NCBI GenBank assembly: GCA_963792075.1
Contig: CAWBUW010000012.1
Span: 310,001 to 374,000 of the forward strand
Length of the DNA stretch: 64,000 nucleotides
Direction of reading: 5' to 3'
DNA from: CAWBUW01 sp963792075
Lineage (GTDB): Bacteria > Chloroflexota > Anaerolineae > Anaerolineales > UBA4823
Below are positions 25,328-33,928 of the stretch, one piece after another (the stretch's first letter is position 1; each line of letters begins with the position of its first letter). The translations under genes were made by a program, and so were the position numbers. The notes beneath the pieces were generated by a model. That model had not been told where the DNA came from, did not search any database, and saw only the letters and a program-made list of their open reading frames with translations.

Positions 25328-26935
25328 ATGCCATCCACACACCGCAATCCCCTCTCCGCGTTTATCTTCTTGTATGGCCCACCCGGCTCGGGTAAATCCA
25401 CGCTTGCCCGCAGGCTGGCGCATGCACTGAAAATGCCCTGGCTGGAACTGGATGAAGAAATCGAGCGCCAATCCGGGGCTGCCATCCGGGATATTTTCGC
25501 CCAATCGGGTGAGGCAGCCTTCCGCCAGAGGGAAAAGCAAGCGCTGCAGCAAGCCCTGGCCGGTTCCCCTGCGGTCATTGCGCTGGGCGGCGGGGCGCTG
25601 TTGGATGTCGAAAACCGCCGGGCAGCAGAATCTACCGGAGAGGTGGTTTGTCTCACTGCATCCCTGGAAGCCCTGTTGGAGCGCACCCTGGCTGAACCCG
25701 GCCAACGGCCCTTGCTGGGCCAGGCGGACGAGTCCCCGGAGAAACTGCGCGCCCGCCTGGCTGCACTCTTGCAGCAGCGGGAAGCGCATTATGCTTCGTT
25801 TCCGATCCAGGTTGAGACAACCCACGGTTCCCCGGCGGAATTGGCCTGGCAGATCCAGGTGCGCCTGGGCCGCTTCCAGGTGACTGGCATGGGCGGGCAA
25901 AACACAAGCGGTTATGGGGTCCGTGTCCAACCAGGCGGTGTGGAATGGTTGGGCGCCCACTTGCAGCAGCTTGAACTGCATGGCCCGGTAGCGCTCGTCG
26001 CCGATGCAACGGTCGCGTCATTGTACGGGGAAGCTGCATTGGAGTCGCTGCACCGTGCGGGCTTCCGCGCCGATCTGGTCTCCTTCCCGCCCGGCGAAAA
26101 GCATAAGACGCTGGAGACAATTTCCAGCCTGTGGCAAAGCTTCCTGGCCCTCGGCCTGGAACGCCGATCGACGGTCGTCGCGCTGGGCGGCGGCGTGACC
26201 TGCGACATGGCAGGTTTTGCCGCGGCTACTTACCTGCGTGGGGTGTCCTGGGTGGCTGTGCCCACCACACTGCTGGCAATGGCAGACGCTGCCCTGGGCG
26301 GTAAGACCGGATTCGACCTGGCGCAAGGCAAGAACCTGGTCGGAGCCTTCTACCCGCCGCGCCTGGTGCTGGCTGACCCGCAAACACTGGCGACTCTGCC
26401 GCAAAGAGAGCTGCGCGCCGGGCTGGGGGAGGTGGTCAAAGCCGGGTTGATCGCGGATGCTGGCTTATTCACTCTATGCAGCCAGGGGTGGGAGGGGATT
26501 TCTGCTGGCCTGGAAGAAGTCGTGCGCCGCACGATGGCAGTGAAGGTGCGCCTGGTACAGGCTGACCCTTACGAAAAGGGCCAGCGGGCCGCGCTCAACC
26601 TGGGGCATACCATCGGGCATGCCGTGGAAACGGCATCGGATTACCGCCTGCTGCACGGTGAGGCGGTTGCGATTGGGCTGGTCATGGAAGCACGCCTGGC
26701 CGAACGCCTGGGGTTGGCCAGGCGCGGGCTATCCGAGCGCATCGCGGCCTGCCTGGAGGAGCTGGGACTGCCCACGCAGATCCCTGCGGACATTTCACCC
26801 AAGGCCGTGATCCAGGCATCCAGGGTGGATAAGAAGCGCTCCGAGGGCGGCCTGCGTTTTGCGCTGCCCCTGCGCCCTGGCCGGGTAAAAGTTGGTGTGG
26901 CGGTTCCGGATTGGAGCCAGGTCCTATTGGGTTAA
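25328..26935 (+). CDS. aroKB: Fused shikimate kinase - 3-dehydroquinate synthase
   Basis: One 535-residue polypeptide joins two non-consecutive shikimate steps. Residues about 10-175 are AroK: P-loop GPPGSGKST (17-25), the shikimate-binding D in WLELDEEIERQSG, AFRQREKQAL and VIALGGGALL. Residues about 185-535 are AroB: PPGEKHKTLETI, LGGGVTCDMAGFAAATYLRG, VPTTLLAMADAALGGKTGFD, KNLVGAFYPP, and zinc ligands in LNLGHTIGHAVE and LHGEAVAIG. The linker is short and no internal stop or start is evident. Similar AroK-AroB fusions exist in Thermotoga and some other bacteria. Confidence 0.96.
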   Translation: MPSTHRNPLSAFIFLYGPPGSGKSTLARRLAHALKMPWLELDEEIERQSGAAIRDIFAQSGEAAFRQREKQALQQALAGSPAVIALGGGALLDVENRRAAESTGEVVCLTASLEALLERTLAEPGQRPLLGQADESPEKLRARLAALLQQREAHYASFPIQVETTHGSPAELAWQIQVRLGRFQVTGMGGQNTSGYGVRVQPGGVEWLGAHLQQLELHGPVALVADATVASLYGEAALESLHRAGFRADLVSFPPGEKHKTLETISSLWQSFLALGLERRSTVVALGGGVTCDMAGFAAATYLRGVSWVAVPTTLLAMADAALGGKTGFDLAQGKNLVGAFYPPRLVLADPQTLATLPQRELRAGLGEVVKAGLIADAGLFTLCSQGWEGISAGLEEVVRRTMAVKVRLVQADPYEKGQRAALNLGHTIGHAVETASDYRLLHGEAVAIGLVMEARLAERLGLARRGLSERIAACLEELGLPTQIPADISPKAVIQASRVDKKRSEGGLRFALPLRPGRVKVGVAVPDWSQVLLG

Positions 26936-26954
26936 ACAGGCGAGGAGAGCAAAT

Positions 26955-27395
26955 ATGTCCAAGATACTGGTCCTGCACGGGCCGAACCTGAACCTGCTCG
27001 GTACGCGCGAGCCGCATATATACGGCAGCCTGACACTGGCGGAGATCAACCAGCGCCTGGTGCAGGCCGGTGAAGCGATCGGCATGGAAGTGCGCACCTA
27101 TCAATCAAACCACGAGGGGGCGCTGATCGACGCGCTGCACGAAGCGCGGGGCTGGGCTGACGGAGTGATCTTCAACCCCGGAGGCTATACGCATACCTCC
27201 GTGGCGCTGCGGGACGCCGTGGTTGCCATCAGCCTTCCGGTGATCGAGGTACATCTCTCCAACGTATATGCCCGCGAAGAATTCCGCCAGCATTCGTTCA
27301 TCTCACCCGTATGCAAGGGCAAGATCACCGGTTTTGGCTGGCATTCTTACCAGTTGGCGCTGCTGGCGCTGAAAGAAATCCTGGAAGAAGCCTGA
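26955..27395 (+). CDS. aroQ: 3-dehydroquinate dehydratase, type II
   Basis: Dehydrates 3-dehydroquinate. The ATG at 26955 is picked for the GAGGAGAG upstream; it gives 146 residues, the normal dodecameric type II size. Motifs: VLHGPNLNLLGTREPHIYG (flexible lid arginine and catalytic tyrosine), YQSNHEGALIDAL, FNPGGYTHTSVALRDA and the catalytic-histidine strand EVHLSNVYAREEFRQHSFI. Last gene of the aro operon; its stop lies four bases from that of the convergent protease gene, with no room for a dedicated terminator. Confidence 0.97.
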   Translation: MSKILVLHGPNLNLLGTREPHIYGSLTLAEINQRLVQAGEAIGMEVRTYQSNHEGALIDALHEARGWADGVIFNPGGYTHTSVALRDAVVAISLPVIEVHLSNVYAREEFRQHSFISPVCKGKITGFGWHSYQLALLALKEILEEA

Positions 27396-27399
27396 ATTT

Positions 27400-28821
27400 T
27401 CACGGCACGTACACCACACCCATGTTGGACAGTGCTGACCAGGAATCCAGGAAGGATTCGAGCGGCCGGGTGAGGATGGTGCCGCCGTTCAGCAGCCAAA
27501 CTGTATCGGAGGAATAGCCCACCAACACCATGGTGTGCTCGTTTGGCGCGGTGACCGTGTAAGGGCCTCCGCCTGGAGCGTAATAACGCGGCGCGCCCGG
27601 CCAGATGGTCCCCAGGATCCACACAATGACAGGTCGCCCGGCTGCAATTTCTGCGCGCAGGTCATCCCAGCGCATGTACTTGCGCGCCTGGGCGTTCAGC
27701 CCATAAGCGCGCAGTTGAGCAGCAATCGGCGCGGCGTGAACGCCATAATCATTTGGCGGCACCAGCCCCCAGGTACCATCGACATAGCCCACAAAACCGG
27801 TTTCAGGGTTATCTGTGCTGGGCAGGCTCCAGAAGAATTCATATTCACTGATAGATTGGCCCCAATGCCTCGCCCAATCTACTGCCGAACGTGTTTCGCA
27901 GTCCAGCTTGTAAGCCTGTGTCTGCCCGCTCATTCCACTGACATAAGCGCTGTCCGGCAGCGAGGCCGGCGCCGGAGTGGGCGTAGGAGTGGGGGTGCCA
28001 TCCACCACGGTCAGGTCCAGGCACCAATCGACCAGAGTCCCCGAATTGCCTGCGTCCTCATCCACCACGCGCAGCCCCCAGGTTCCGCTCGCCGCCTGGC
28101 CGAAGAAGGTGCTCAACGCCCCAACCGGTCGGAAGCTTCCCCCGACTGCAGGAGCAGAGCTAAAACACTTCGACTCGGCCACACGTTCCATCCCATCATC
28201 GAATATCGCCTGGACATTGTTCTGCCCGCAGCCCAGCGTGCCATCTGGTGGATCAGGGACACCCGGACGGTCAAACAGTTTCGCGACATGGTCCAGGTGC
28301 TCTACGCGAGCGGTCAGGTCTCCTACCCAGGTGTGATCAATGTGTACGTAAGCGCGCACGTCGATCACCTGGCCCGGATCATTGATCGTCAGATAGTCCG
28401 TTACCCAGGCACCCAAATTATCCGGGATGGGCAGGTTGGGCGCGCTGCAAACCAGCAGATTCCTGGGTTCTGGTAAGGGGCGTAAGATGATGGGGAAAAA
28501 GGCCCACCAGGTCGCCTGTGTTGGCGTCGGTGTCCCGGTAGCTGTAATCGGGACCGTCATGGTCAGCGGTGGAGCGGGTGTAAGGATGAGCATCTCATCG
28601 CCCGGTGCGGTCGCAGTCAATATTTGTGTTTCCGTGAATTCAACGGAGGGCACCGGTGTACCTTGCAGGGAATCCTGCAGGATTGTCATCCCAGAAGGCA
28701 GTGCACTCACAATTTCTGAGCGACCAGGGAGGCCGGCTGCATAAGTAGATACTACTAACCCGGCTGCGAGCACGAGCGTAATGGCGAAAGCCAGAGTAAA
28801 AATAGCCAGAAATACTCTCAT
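27400..28821 (-). CDS. Secreted P-domain / C39-like cysteine peptidase
   Basis: A 473-residue exported protein. Signal anchor at 4-28 (FLAIFTLAFAITLVLAAGLVV), a Thr/Pro linker (60-105), then TWWAFFPIILRP. A proprotein-convertase P/homoB-like domain spans about 120-275 (IPDNLGAWVTDYLTI, HTWVGDLTARVEH, ASGTWGLRVVDEDAGNSGTLVDW). A TPTPTPTPAPA linker precedes a peptidase_C39_2-like domain (295-473) with candidate C308 in YKLDCETRSAVDWA, H429 in NEHTMVLVGYS and N445 in WLLNG. All three catalytic-type residues are visible. Start at 28821 has AGGTGG upstream. Likely an extracellular or surface-held protease; substrate unknown. Confidence 0.87.
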   Translation of the reverse strand: MRVFLAIFTLAFAITLVLAAGLVVSTYAAGLPGRSEIVSALPSGMTILQDSLQGTPVPSVEFTETQILTATAPGDEMLILTPAPPLTMTVPITATGTPTPTQATWWAFFPIILRPLPEPRNLLVCSAPNLPIPDNLGAWVTDYLTINDPGQVIDVRAYVHIDHTWVGDLTARVEHLDHVAKLFDRPGVPDPPDGTLGCGQNNVQAIFDDGMERVAESKCFSSAPAVGGSFRPVGALSTFFGQAASGTWGLRVVDEDAGNSGTLVDWCLDLTVVDGTPTPTPTPAPASLPDSAYVSGMSGQTQAYKLDCETRSAVDWARHWGQSISEYEFFWSLPSTDNPETGFVGYVDGTWGLVPPNDYGVHAAPIAAQLRAYGLNAQARKYMRWDDLRAEIAAGRPVIVWILGTIWPGAPRYYAPGGGPYTVTAPNEHTMVLVGYSSDTVWLLNGGTILTRPLESFLDSWSALSNMGVVYVP

Positions 28822-28935
28822 AAATCATTCCACCTGGAAGAAAACAAAATTGGATATACGATAAGAACAGTCGTATTTTACTATATAATTCCTTAACTTA
28901 ACGATGAGCGTGCAAGTTATGTTCCCGTTGAATGA

Positions 28936-29081
28936 GTTTGGGGGTTCTGGGGTGTCCAAAAAGACGAAACCAAGGAGAAAATATAAGTACCTGTGGGGGG
29001 TGGTGCTTCGCACCACCCCCCACAGGTACTTATTAATTTTCTTCCTTTGTTTCTTTTTGGACTGCCCCAGAACCCCCAAAC
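28936..29081. mobile_element. 146-bp MITE-like long inverted repeat (element C)
   Basis: Almost the whole element is one imperfect palindrome. The ends are GTTTGGGGGTTCTGGGG (left) and its complement AGAACCCCCAAAC (right), then TCCAAAAAGA, a purine-rich part and a perfect 22-bp core (28985-29006 with 29010-29031) closed by loop TTC with apex GGTGC/GCACC. No ORF fits it. It lies between the protease start and the mutase gene, with TATAAT at 29094-29099 directly beyond its right end. Part of its right arm recurs at 1851-1872. Confidence 0.82.
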
Positions 29082-29135
29082 CTCCGGGTGAGGTATAATC
29101 GCATCGAAAGAAACCGCACAGAATGGGAGAATCTG

Positions 29136-29543
29136 ATGACTGAACGAAAAATCCGAGTGATTGTTGCCAAACCCGGTCTGGATGGGCATGACCGCGGCGC
29201 CAAGGTTGTGGCGCGGGCACTGCGTGATGCAGGCATGGACGTGATCTACACCGGCTTGCGCCAGACCCCTGAAATGATCGCGGAAGCTGCTTTGCAGGAA
29301 GACGTGGATGTGGTAGGCATGTCTATTCTGTCTGGGGCGCATATGGCGCTGGCACCGCGCGTATTAGAGCTGCTCAAAGCTAACGGTCAGGAAAACGTGA
29401 AGGTTTTTATCGGTGGGATCATCCCTGACGAAGATGCACCGCGGCTGAAAGCGATGGGCGTGGTGGGCGTTTATGGTCCCGGTACTTTGACTGACACGAT
29501 CATTGCCGATGTCCGCGCGGCGGTCCTCGGCGAAACAGCTTAG
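29136..29543 (+). CDS. Methylmalonyl-CoA mutase, cobalamin-binding subunit
   Basis: The small B12-binding subunit of a split-type methylmalonyl-CoA mutase. The ATG at 29136 gives 135 residues starting MTERKIRVIVAKPGLDGHDRGAKV, where D-x-H-x-x-G supplies the lower cobalt ligand histidine. VVGMSILSGAHM and GGIIPDEDAPRLKAMGVVGVYGPGT complete the Rossmann-like fold. The catalytic subunit is 14 kb away at 43723-45402. The MeaB chaperone follows directly. A TATAAT at 29094-29099 just beyond the MITE is the likely -10 box. Confidence 0.94.
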   Translation: MTERKIRVIVAKPGLDGHDRGAKVVARALRDAGMDVIYTGLRQTPEMIAEAALQEDVDVVGMSILSGAHMALAPRVLELLKANGQENVKVFIGGIIPDEDAPRLKAMGVVGVYGPGTLTDTIIADVRAAVLGETA

Positions 29544-29556
29544 CGAGATTCCTACC

Positions 29557-30636
29557 GTGACCTTTGCGGACTCTTCAGGCGCTGTTCAGCAGGGCCAGGA
29601 TGCTACTTATCTCGCTGAGGCGATATTACAGGGCAACCGGTTGGCATTAGCCCGCGCCATCACCCAGGTAGAGAACGATACCCTGCTCGGCCGCCAGGTT
29701 CTCAACCAGCTCTTTCCCCATACTGGTCGCGCCCATCTGATCGGCGTGACCGGCGCGCCCGGTACAGGCAAGTCTTCTCTGGTAAACCAACTGGCGCGGG
29801 CGTATCGCCAACCGCCCGAGGGCAGCCCACAAAAGGTTGCCATCGTGGCAGTCGATCCTTCCAGCCCTTTCACCGGCGGCTCACTGCTCGGCGATCGCAT
29901 CCGCATGCGCGACCTGACCGGCGATCCGGGTGTCTTCATCCGCTCAATGGCAACGCGCGGTTCGCTGGGCGGGCTGGCTGCCACCACACCAGGCGTGGTA
30001 CAGGTGCTGGATGCAGCAGGCTTTGACACCATCATCATCGAGACAGTTGGCGCAGGCCAATCGGAAGTTGAGATTGCCCGTCTGGCACACACCACCCTAG
30101 TGGTTGAAGCGCCAGGCATGGGGGATGATATCCAGGCGATCAAGGCCGGCATTCTGGAGATCGCCGATATCCTGGTGATCAACAAAGCTGACCGGCCAGG
30201 GGTGGAAAACACCGAACGCGCCTTGCGCGGCATGCTCGAATTGGGGCATCCCACGCGCCTGGCTCGCATCAACCACAACCGCCAGCACAATCCTATCGCA
30301 GAAACAAACAGTGCGCCAGCTCCTATAACCGGACCTACTTCTTTCTGGATGCCTCCGATCCTACGCCTGATCGCCATTGAAGGCAGTGGTGTGCCAGACC
30401 TGGTTCAAACCATTGCCCGTCACCGGGCTTACCTGGAACAGTCCGGCGAATGGGAACATCGCGACCGACTGCGCATCCAATCCGAATTAGAAGCCATTCT
30501 CAAAGAGACCCTGGTCAGCCGCTGGCGCGCTACACTGCCAGCCGGCAAGTACGCGCAGGCGTTGGAGTTGCTGGCCGACCGGCGCACCTCGCCGCACCAG
30601 GCTGTTGAAGATTTATTAGGGAACCACAAGCTATGA
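29557..30636 (+). CDS. meaB: MeaB/ArgK-type GTPase, mutase chaperone
   Basis: A P-loop GTPase that loads and protects adenosylcobalamin on methylmalonyl-CoA mutase. GTG at 29557 is taken as start since it lies 13 bases after the mutase small-subunit stop; TTG or ATG starts at 29503 and 29509 would overlap that gene. Motifs: LAEAILQGNRLALARAITQVEN, Walker A GAPGTGKSSL, VAVDPSSPFTGGSLLGDRIRM, FIRSMATRGSLGGLA, ETVGAGQSE and NKADRPG. About 359 residues. Neighbouring the mutase subunit confirms the role. Confidence 0.93.
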   Translation: MTFADSSGAVQQGQDATYLAEAILQGNRLALARAITQVENDTLLGRQVLNQLFPHTGRAHLIGVTGAPGTGKSSLVNQLARAYRQPPEGSPQKVAIVAVDPSSPFTGGSLLGDRIRMRDLTGDPGVFIRSMATRGSLGGLAATTPGVVQVLDAAGFDTIIIETVGAGQSEVEIARLAHTTLVVEAPGMGDDIQAIKAGILEIADILVINKADRPGVENTERALRGMLELGHPTRLARINHNRQHNPIAETNSAPAPITGPTSFWMPPILRLIAIEGSGVPDLVQTIARHRAYLEQSGEWEHRDRLRIQSELEAILKETLVSRWRATLPAGKYAQALELLADRRTSPHQAVEDLLGNHKL

Positions 30637-31181
30637 TCTACTCAGAGCGTATCCGCTTCCGCTCGGCCGAGCGGAGTGATGTGCCAGCCTTCGTCCGCTG
30701 GTTCAACGACCCCGAGGTGCAGCAGGGGCTGGCCGTCTACCGCCCCATGTCGCTCGCAAATGAAGAGGGTTGGTTTGAGAACATGCTCAAGCGCTCGATG
30801 GATGAACAGCCTTTCGTCATCGAAGTGCGCGGCGCCGGACCGGAGGGCGAGGAGACCTGGACCCCGATCGGGAACCTCAGCCTTTTCGATATTGACTGGC
30901 GCTGCCGCGTCTCCGAATTTGGGATCGTGATCGGTGAAAAGGCCTATTGGAACAAAGGTTACGGCACAGAGGCAGTAAAGCTGATCGTGCGCTACGGTTT
31001 CCAGACGCTCAACCTGCACCGCATCTGGCTGCGCGTGTACGCCACCAACCCGCGTGCAATGCGCGCCTACGAGAAGGCTGGATTTACTCAAGAAGGCCTC
31101 CAGCGCCAGGCCGTATTCCTGGCTGGTGAATACGTGGACATCGTACAAATGAGCATCCTGCGGCCCGAATGGCAAGGATAA
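30633..31181 (+). CDS. GNAT-family N-acetyltransferase (RimJ/RimL-like)
   Basis: A 182-residue acetyltransferase. It begins SERIRFRSAERSDVPAFVRWFNDPEV, typical of the RimJ/RimL/SpeG branch. The acetyl-CoA binding part is GEKAYWNKGYGTEAVKLIV, followed by LHRIWLRVYATNPRAMRAYEKAGF. Its start overlaps the meaB stop by ATGA. The acceptor, whether a ribosomal protein, polyamine or small molecule, is not predictable. Confidence 0.92.
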   Translation: MIYSERIRFRSAERSDVPAFVRWFNDPEVQQGLAVYRPMSLANEEGWFENMLKRSMDEQPFVIEVRGAGPEGEETWTPIGNLSLFDIDWRCRVSEFGIVIGEKAYWNKGYGTEAVKLIVRYGFQTLNLHRIWLRVYATNPRAMRAYEKAGFTQEGLQRQAVFLAGEYVDIVQMSILRPEWQG

Positions 31182-31195
31182 ACGCTTGAGGCGAT

Positions 31196-32038
31196 ATGCC
31201 CGAACTGCCTGAAGTCGAGACAATTGCCAACGGTCTGCGCCAGGGAAGGAATGCACCCGCGGAAGCAGCCCACCCGGCGCTGCCGGGCATGCGTATCCTG
31301 GGAGCACGCCTGTTATGGGAACGCACGCTGGCATCGCCCTCCCCGGCTGAATTTTCCGCCCGCCTGCCGGGACAGGTTTTCGAAAGCATAGGGCGGCGAG
31401 GGAAATTTCTGCTGGCGCGCCTCACGCAGGACACCTTGATATTCCACCTGCGCATGAGCGGCGACCTGCTGGTTGAGCCGCTGGACGCACCGCTGCCGCC
31501 ACACCACCGCCTGGTGCTGGAATTGGAGCAAGGCTGGCGGCTGGCATTGAACGACACGCGCAAGTTCGGGCGCGTTTGGCTGGTGCAGGACCCACTGGAA
31601 GTGACCGGGAATCTGGGACTTGAACCATTCGATCCAAGCTTGACTCCGCTCGCATTTTACGCCATGTTGCAGCACACCCGGCGACAGCTTAAACCCCTCC
31701 TGCTCGACCAGACTTTCATCGCCGGGCTGGGTAACATTTACACAGATGAGGCCCTGTATGCGGCTGGTCTGCACCCTTTATCTCCCGCAAACAGCATTTC
31801 AATTGAAAAAGCAGAGTTGCTTCTGGCAGCAATCCGCCGCGTGCTGCAAGCTGGTATCCTTCATCACGGCGCCAGCATTGATTGGGTCTACCGCGGCGGT
31901 GATTTCCAAAATCATTTTAATGTTTACCAACGCACGGGCGCACCGTGCAAAACCTGCGGCGCACCGATCCGCCGGGTTGTGATTGGGCAGCGCGGCACAC
32001 ATTATTGCCCGAGCTGCCAACCAGAGGTGAAAACATGA
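31196..32038 (+). CDS. mutM: Formamidopyrimidine-DNA glycosylase
   Basis: Removes oxidised purines such as 8-oxoguanine and nicks the abasic site. 280 residues with the catalytic N-terminal PELPEVETIANGLR (after Met removal the Pro is the nucleophile), K in GRRGKFLL, the helix-two-turn-helix LDQTFIAGLGNIYTDEALYAAGLHP, and a C-terminal zinc finger CKTCGAPIRRVVIGQRGTHYCPSC with all four cysteines. An insertion of about a dozen residues (GRNAPAEAAHPALPG) follows the first helix. Confidence 0.97.
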   Translation: MPELPEVETIANGLRQGRNAPAEAAHPALPGMRILGARLLWERTLASPSPAEFSARLPGQVFESIGRRGKFLLARLTQDTLIFHLRMSGDLLVEPLDAPLPPHHRLVLELEQGWRLALNDTRKFGRVWLVQDPLEVTGNLGLEPFDPSLTPLAFYAMLQHTRRQLKPLLLDQTFIAGLGNIYTDEALYAAGLHPLSPANSISIEKAELLLAAIRRVLQAGILHHGASIDWVYRGGDFQNHFNVYQRTGAPCKTCGAPIRRVVIGQRGTHYCPSCQPEVKT

Positions 32039-32802
32039 ACATCGTGGAAGGTCAGAATTTGGTTGTGCTCGTGGTGGCCGCGCTTATTTTCTTCGGCCTG
32101 GGCAGCCTGGCCGGTTGGCTGGTTTCACAATTGCGCACCGACAGCCCAGAGAAAAAAGATCAGCCAGCAGCCACTGATACTCCACAGGCTGGCGAGCCCA
32201 TTCCTCCCCCTTCACCCGGTGTTCCAGAAAAGATCGAGCTGGCTCGCATTTACCGCCAGCGCTCAGAGCGTGAGATTGTCCTGGAGGCCAATGGCCGAGC
32301 CCTCAAAACGCCTGCCGATGTCAGTGATGCCGAGCGAAGTTGGCTGGTGACTGTGGCGAAGGTAGTGAATCTGCTTCTAGAAGCCAAAGCTCCTGGCGAA
32401 CCCACAACGGGAGGAGTACCAGGCCAGTCAACCGCAGGACAGATCCAACCTCCGACCGCCTCTCTTCCCCCACTCAACTGGCAGCCCTCCCCGCCCCCAC
32501 AGTTTCAGAAACCCTCCATGAACCCGGCGGATATCCTTATCCGCGCCGTGCAGGCCAGCCAGGTCAAAATTGACCACACGAAAAGCCTGGCTGGTCAAAT
32601 TGATGAGGTTCTGCAGGAAATGTTGGAGGCATCGCCGCTTCCGGTGGGTGAAATCCACCTGGCAGATAACGCAGCCCTGGGCCTGGAAGTATCGGTTGGT
32701 GGCGTGAAATACGAAGGTATCGACGCTGTGCCAGACAACTCCGTGCGCCAGGTCATCCGAGCTGCGGTCGCCGAATGGCAGCTCCGCTCTCAGCGACGGT
32801 AA
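32035..32802 (+). CDS. Membrane-anchored protein of unknown function
   Basis: A 255-residue protein not recognised as a known family. ATG at 32035 overlaps the mutM stop (ATGA). One N-terminal transmembrane helix (NLVVLVVAALIFFGLGSLAGWLV, about 8-30) is followed by a Pro/Gln-rich linker. A conserved-looking segment follows (IELARIYRQRSEREIVLEANGRALKTPADVSDAER), then a second Pro-rich linker, then a C-terminal folded part (VKIDHTKSLAGQIDEVLQEMLEASPLPVGEI...LEVSVGGVKYEGIDAVPDNSVRQVIRAAVAEW). Topology would place the bulk in the cytosol. Probably co-transcribed with mutM. Confidence 0.75.
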   Translation: MNIVEGQNLVVLVVAALIFFGLGSLAGWLVSQLRTDSPEKKDQPAATDTPQAGEPIPPPSPGVPEKIELARIYRQRSEREIVLEANGRALKTPADVSDAERSWLVTVAKVVNLLLEAKAPGEPTTGGVPGQSTAGQIQPPTASLPPLNWQPSPPPQFQKPSMNPADILIRAVQASQVKIDHTKSLAGQIDEVLQEMLEASPLPVGEIHLADNAALGLEVSVGGVKYEGIDAVPDNSVRQVIRAAVAEWQLRSQRR

Positions 32803-32814
32803 CCGACCAAAATA

Positions 32815-33876
32815 TCAGGTTTTCTGGGCAAACTCTGCTTTGATACGCTCAACCAACTGCTGGCGCTCCTCTAAAGGCAGGAAGGCAGCATTGGCAGCGG
32901 TAAGCACACATTTTTTGAGCGTATCCAGGGAGATAGCCAGCTCTTCGGTCAAGAGGCGGTATTCGTAGCCGAGGGTGATCTGGGAAACGCTCGGGTCATC
33001 CGTATTGATGGTCACCTTCAAGCCCTTCTCCAGCATGTCGCGGATGGGGTGCAAGGCAAGCCCGGATACTACGCCGGACTGGTAGTTGCTGGTCACGCAG
33101 ACCTCAAAAGCTGTGCCGCGCTCGCGTGCCAACGGCACCAGGGCGGGGTCTTCCATAATGCGTACGCCGTGGCCGATCCGCTCAGCGCCAATGCCATTAA
33201 TGGCCTCGGCGACATTTTCGGCTCCACCCCACTCACCAGCATGGATGGTAACATGCAGCCCGGCTTTCTGGGCCTGCAAGAACAGAGGCGCAAATGGGAG
33301 GGCTGAAAAACCTGGCTCTTTCCCGCCCAGGTCCAGTGCAACAATCCCCCGGTCCTTTCGTTCGACGGCTCGTTCAACCACCTTTTCGGCCTGTTCAACG
33401 CTTTCATGACGGTTCATATTGGCAATCAGGCGGACCTTCACACCATATTCCTGGCTGGCCTGCTTCGCCGCGTCAATCACCCAATCCATGACCTCATCCA
33501 GGGAAAAGCCCTGCGCTACACTCAATGCCACCGGGGTGAAACGCAGCTCCATATACCGGACATTGTCCAAAGCGGCATCGGCAATCGCCTCGCGCGTAAT
33601 GCGCCCAATGATTTCCGGAGAGCGATAGAACAGACGGAGAGTCTGAAATTTTGAAAGGAAATTTTGGAAGGTGTAAGGGTCGTCTTCATGCACCTGCACT
33701 AAAGTGCGCAACTGGCCTGTGCCCAGGATATCCAACCCGTGTGCACGTGCGACTTCAACCATCGTCCCCAGGCGCAGTGATCCCTCCAGGTGGCGGTGAA
33801 GCTCCACCTTAGGCAAAGATTGGTAAAATTTTTGTGGGCGTCGAGTGATGGTAGGCAAATGGGAACGATTATTCAT
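32815..33876 (-). CDS. add: Adenosine deaminase
   Basis: Deaminates adenosine (or a related aminopurine/aminofutalosine) to the hypoxanthine form. ATG at 33876 gives 353 residues, the normal length; a longer frame would run into palindrome B. Zinc ligands and active site: LPKVELHRHLEGSLR (H27, H29), IHAGEWGG, RIGHGVR and the terminal INTDDPSVS aspartates. Convergent with the mutM pair; the stop is 12 bases from that of the unknown membrane protein. Confidence 0.94.
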   Translation of the reverse strand: MNNRSHLPTITRRPQKFYQSLPKVELHRHLEGSLRLGTMVEVARAHGLDILGTGQLRTLVQVHEDDPYTFQNFLSKFQTLRLFYRSPEIIGRITREAIADAALDNVRYMELRFTPVALSVAQGFSLDEVMDWVIDAAKQASQEYGVKVRLIANMNRHESVEQAEKVVERAVERKDRGIVALDLGGKEPGFSALPFAPLFLQAQKAGLHVTIHAGEWGGAENVAEAINGIGAERIGHGVRIMEDPALVPLARERGTAFEVCVTSNYQSGVVSGLALHPIRDMLEKGLKVTINTDDPSVSQITLGYEYRLLTEELAISLDTLKKCVLTAANAAFLPLEERQQLVERIKAEFAQKT

Positions 33877-33928
33877 CCTGGCATATCCCCAAACCCCAGA
33901 TTTTCTACTAGGTTCTAGCGAATGTGCT

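Noticed and set aside
24599..25981. 460-codon minus-strand open frame under aroC and aroKB
   Set aside because: Shadow of two certain enzymes in GC-rich DNA; low-complexity Ser/Arg composition.
28904..29098. Small ORFs on both strands across the 146-bp palindrome
   Set aside because: They are two readings of an inverted repeat; the products are mirror-like and lack a ribosome site.
29063..29099. A -35 box inside the MITE pairing with TATAAT at 29094
   Set aside because: The nearest TTGGAC is 31 bases away; no acceptable -35 at 15-19 bases, so only the -10 is noted.
29607..30377. 256-codon minus-strand open frame under meaB
   Set aside because: The plus strand carries all GTPase motifs; the antisense product is Arg/Ser/Pro-rich with no recognisable feature.
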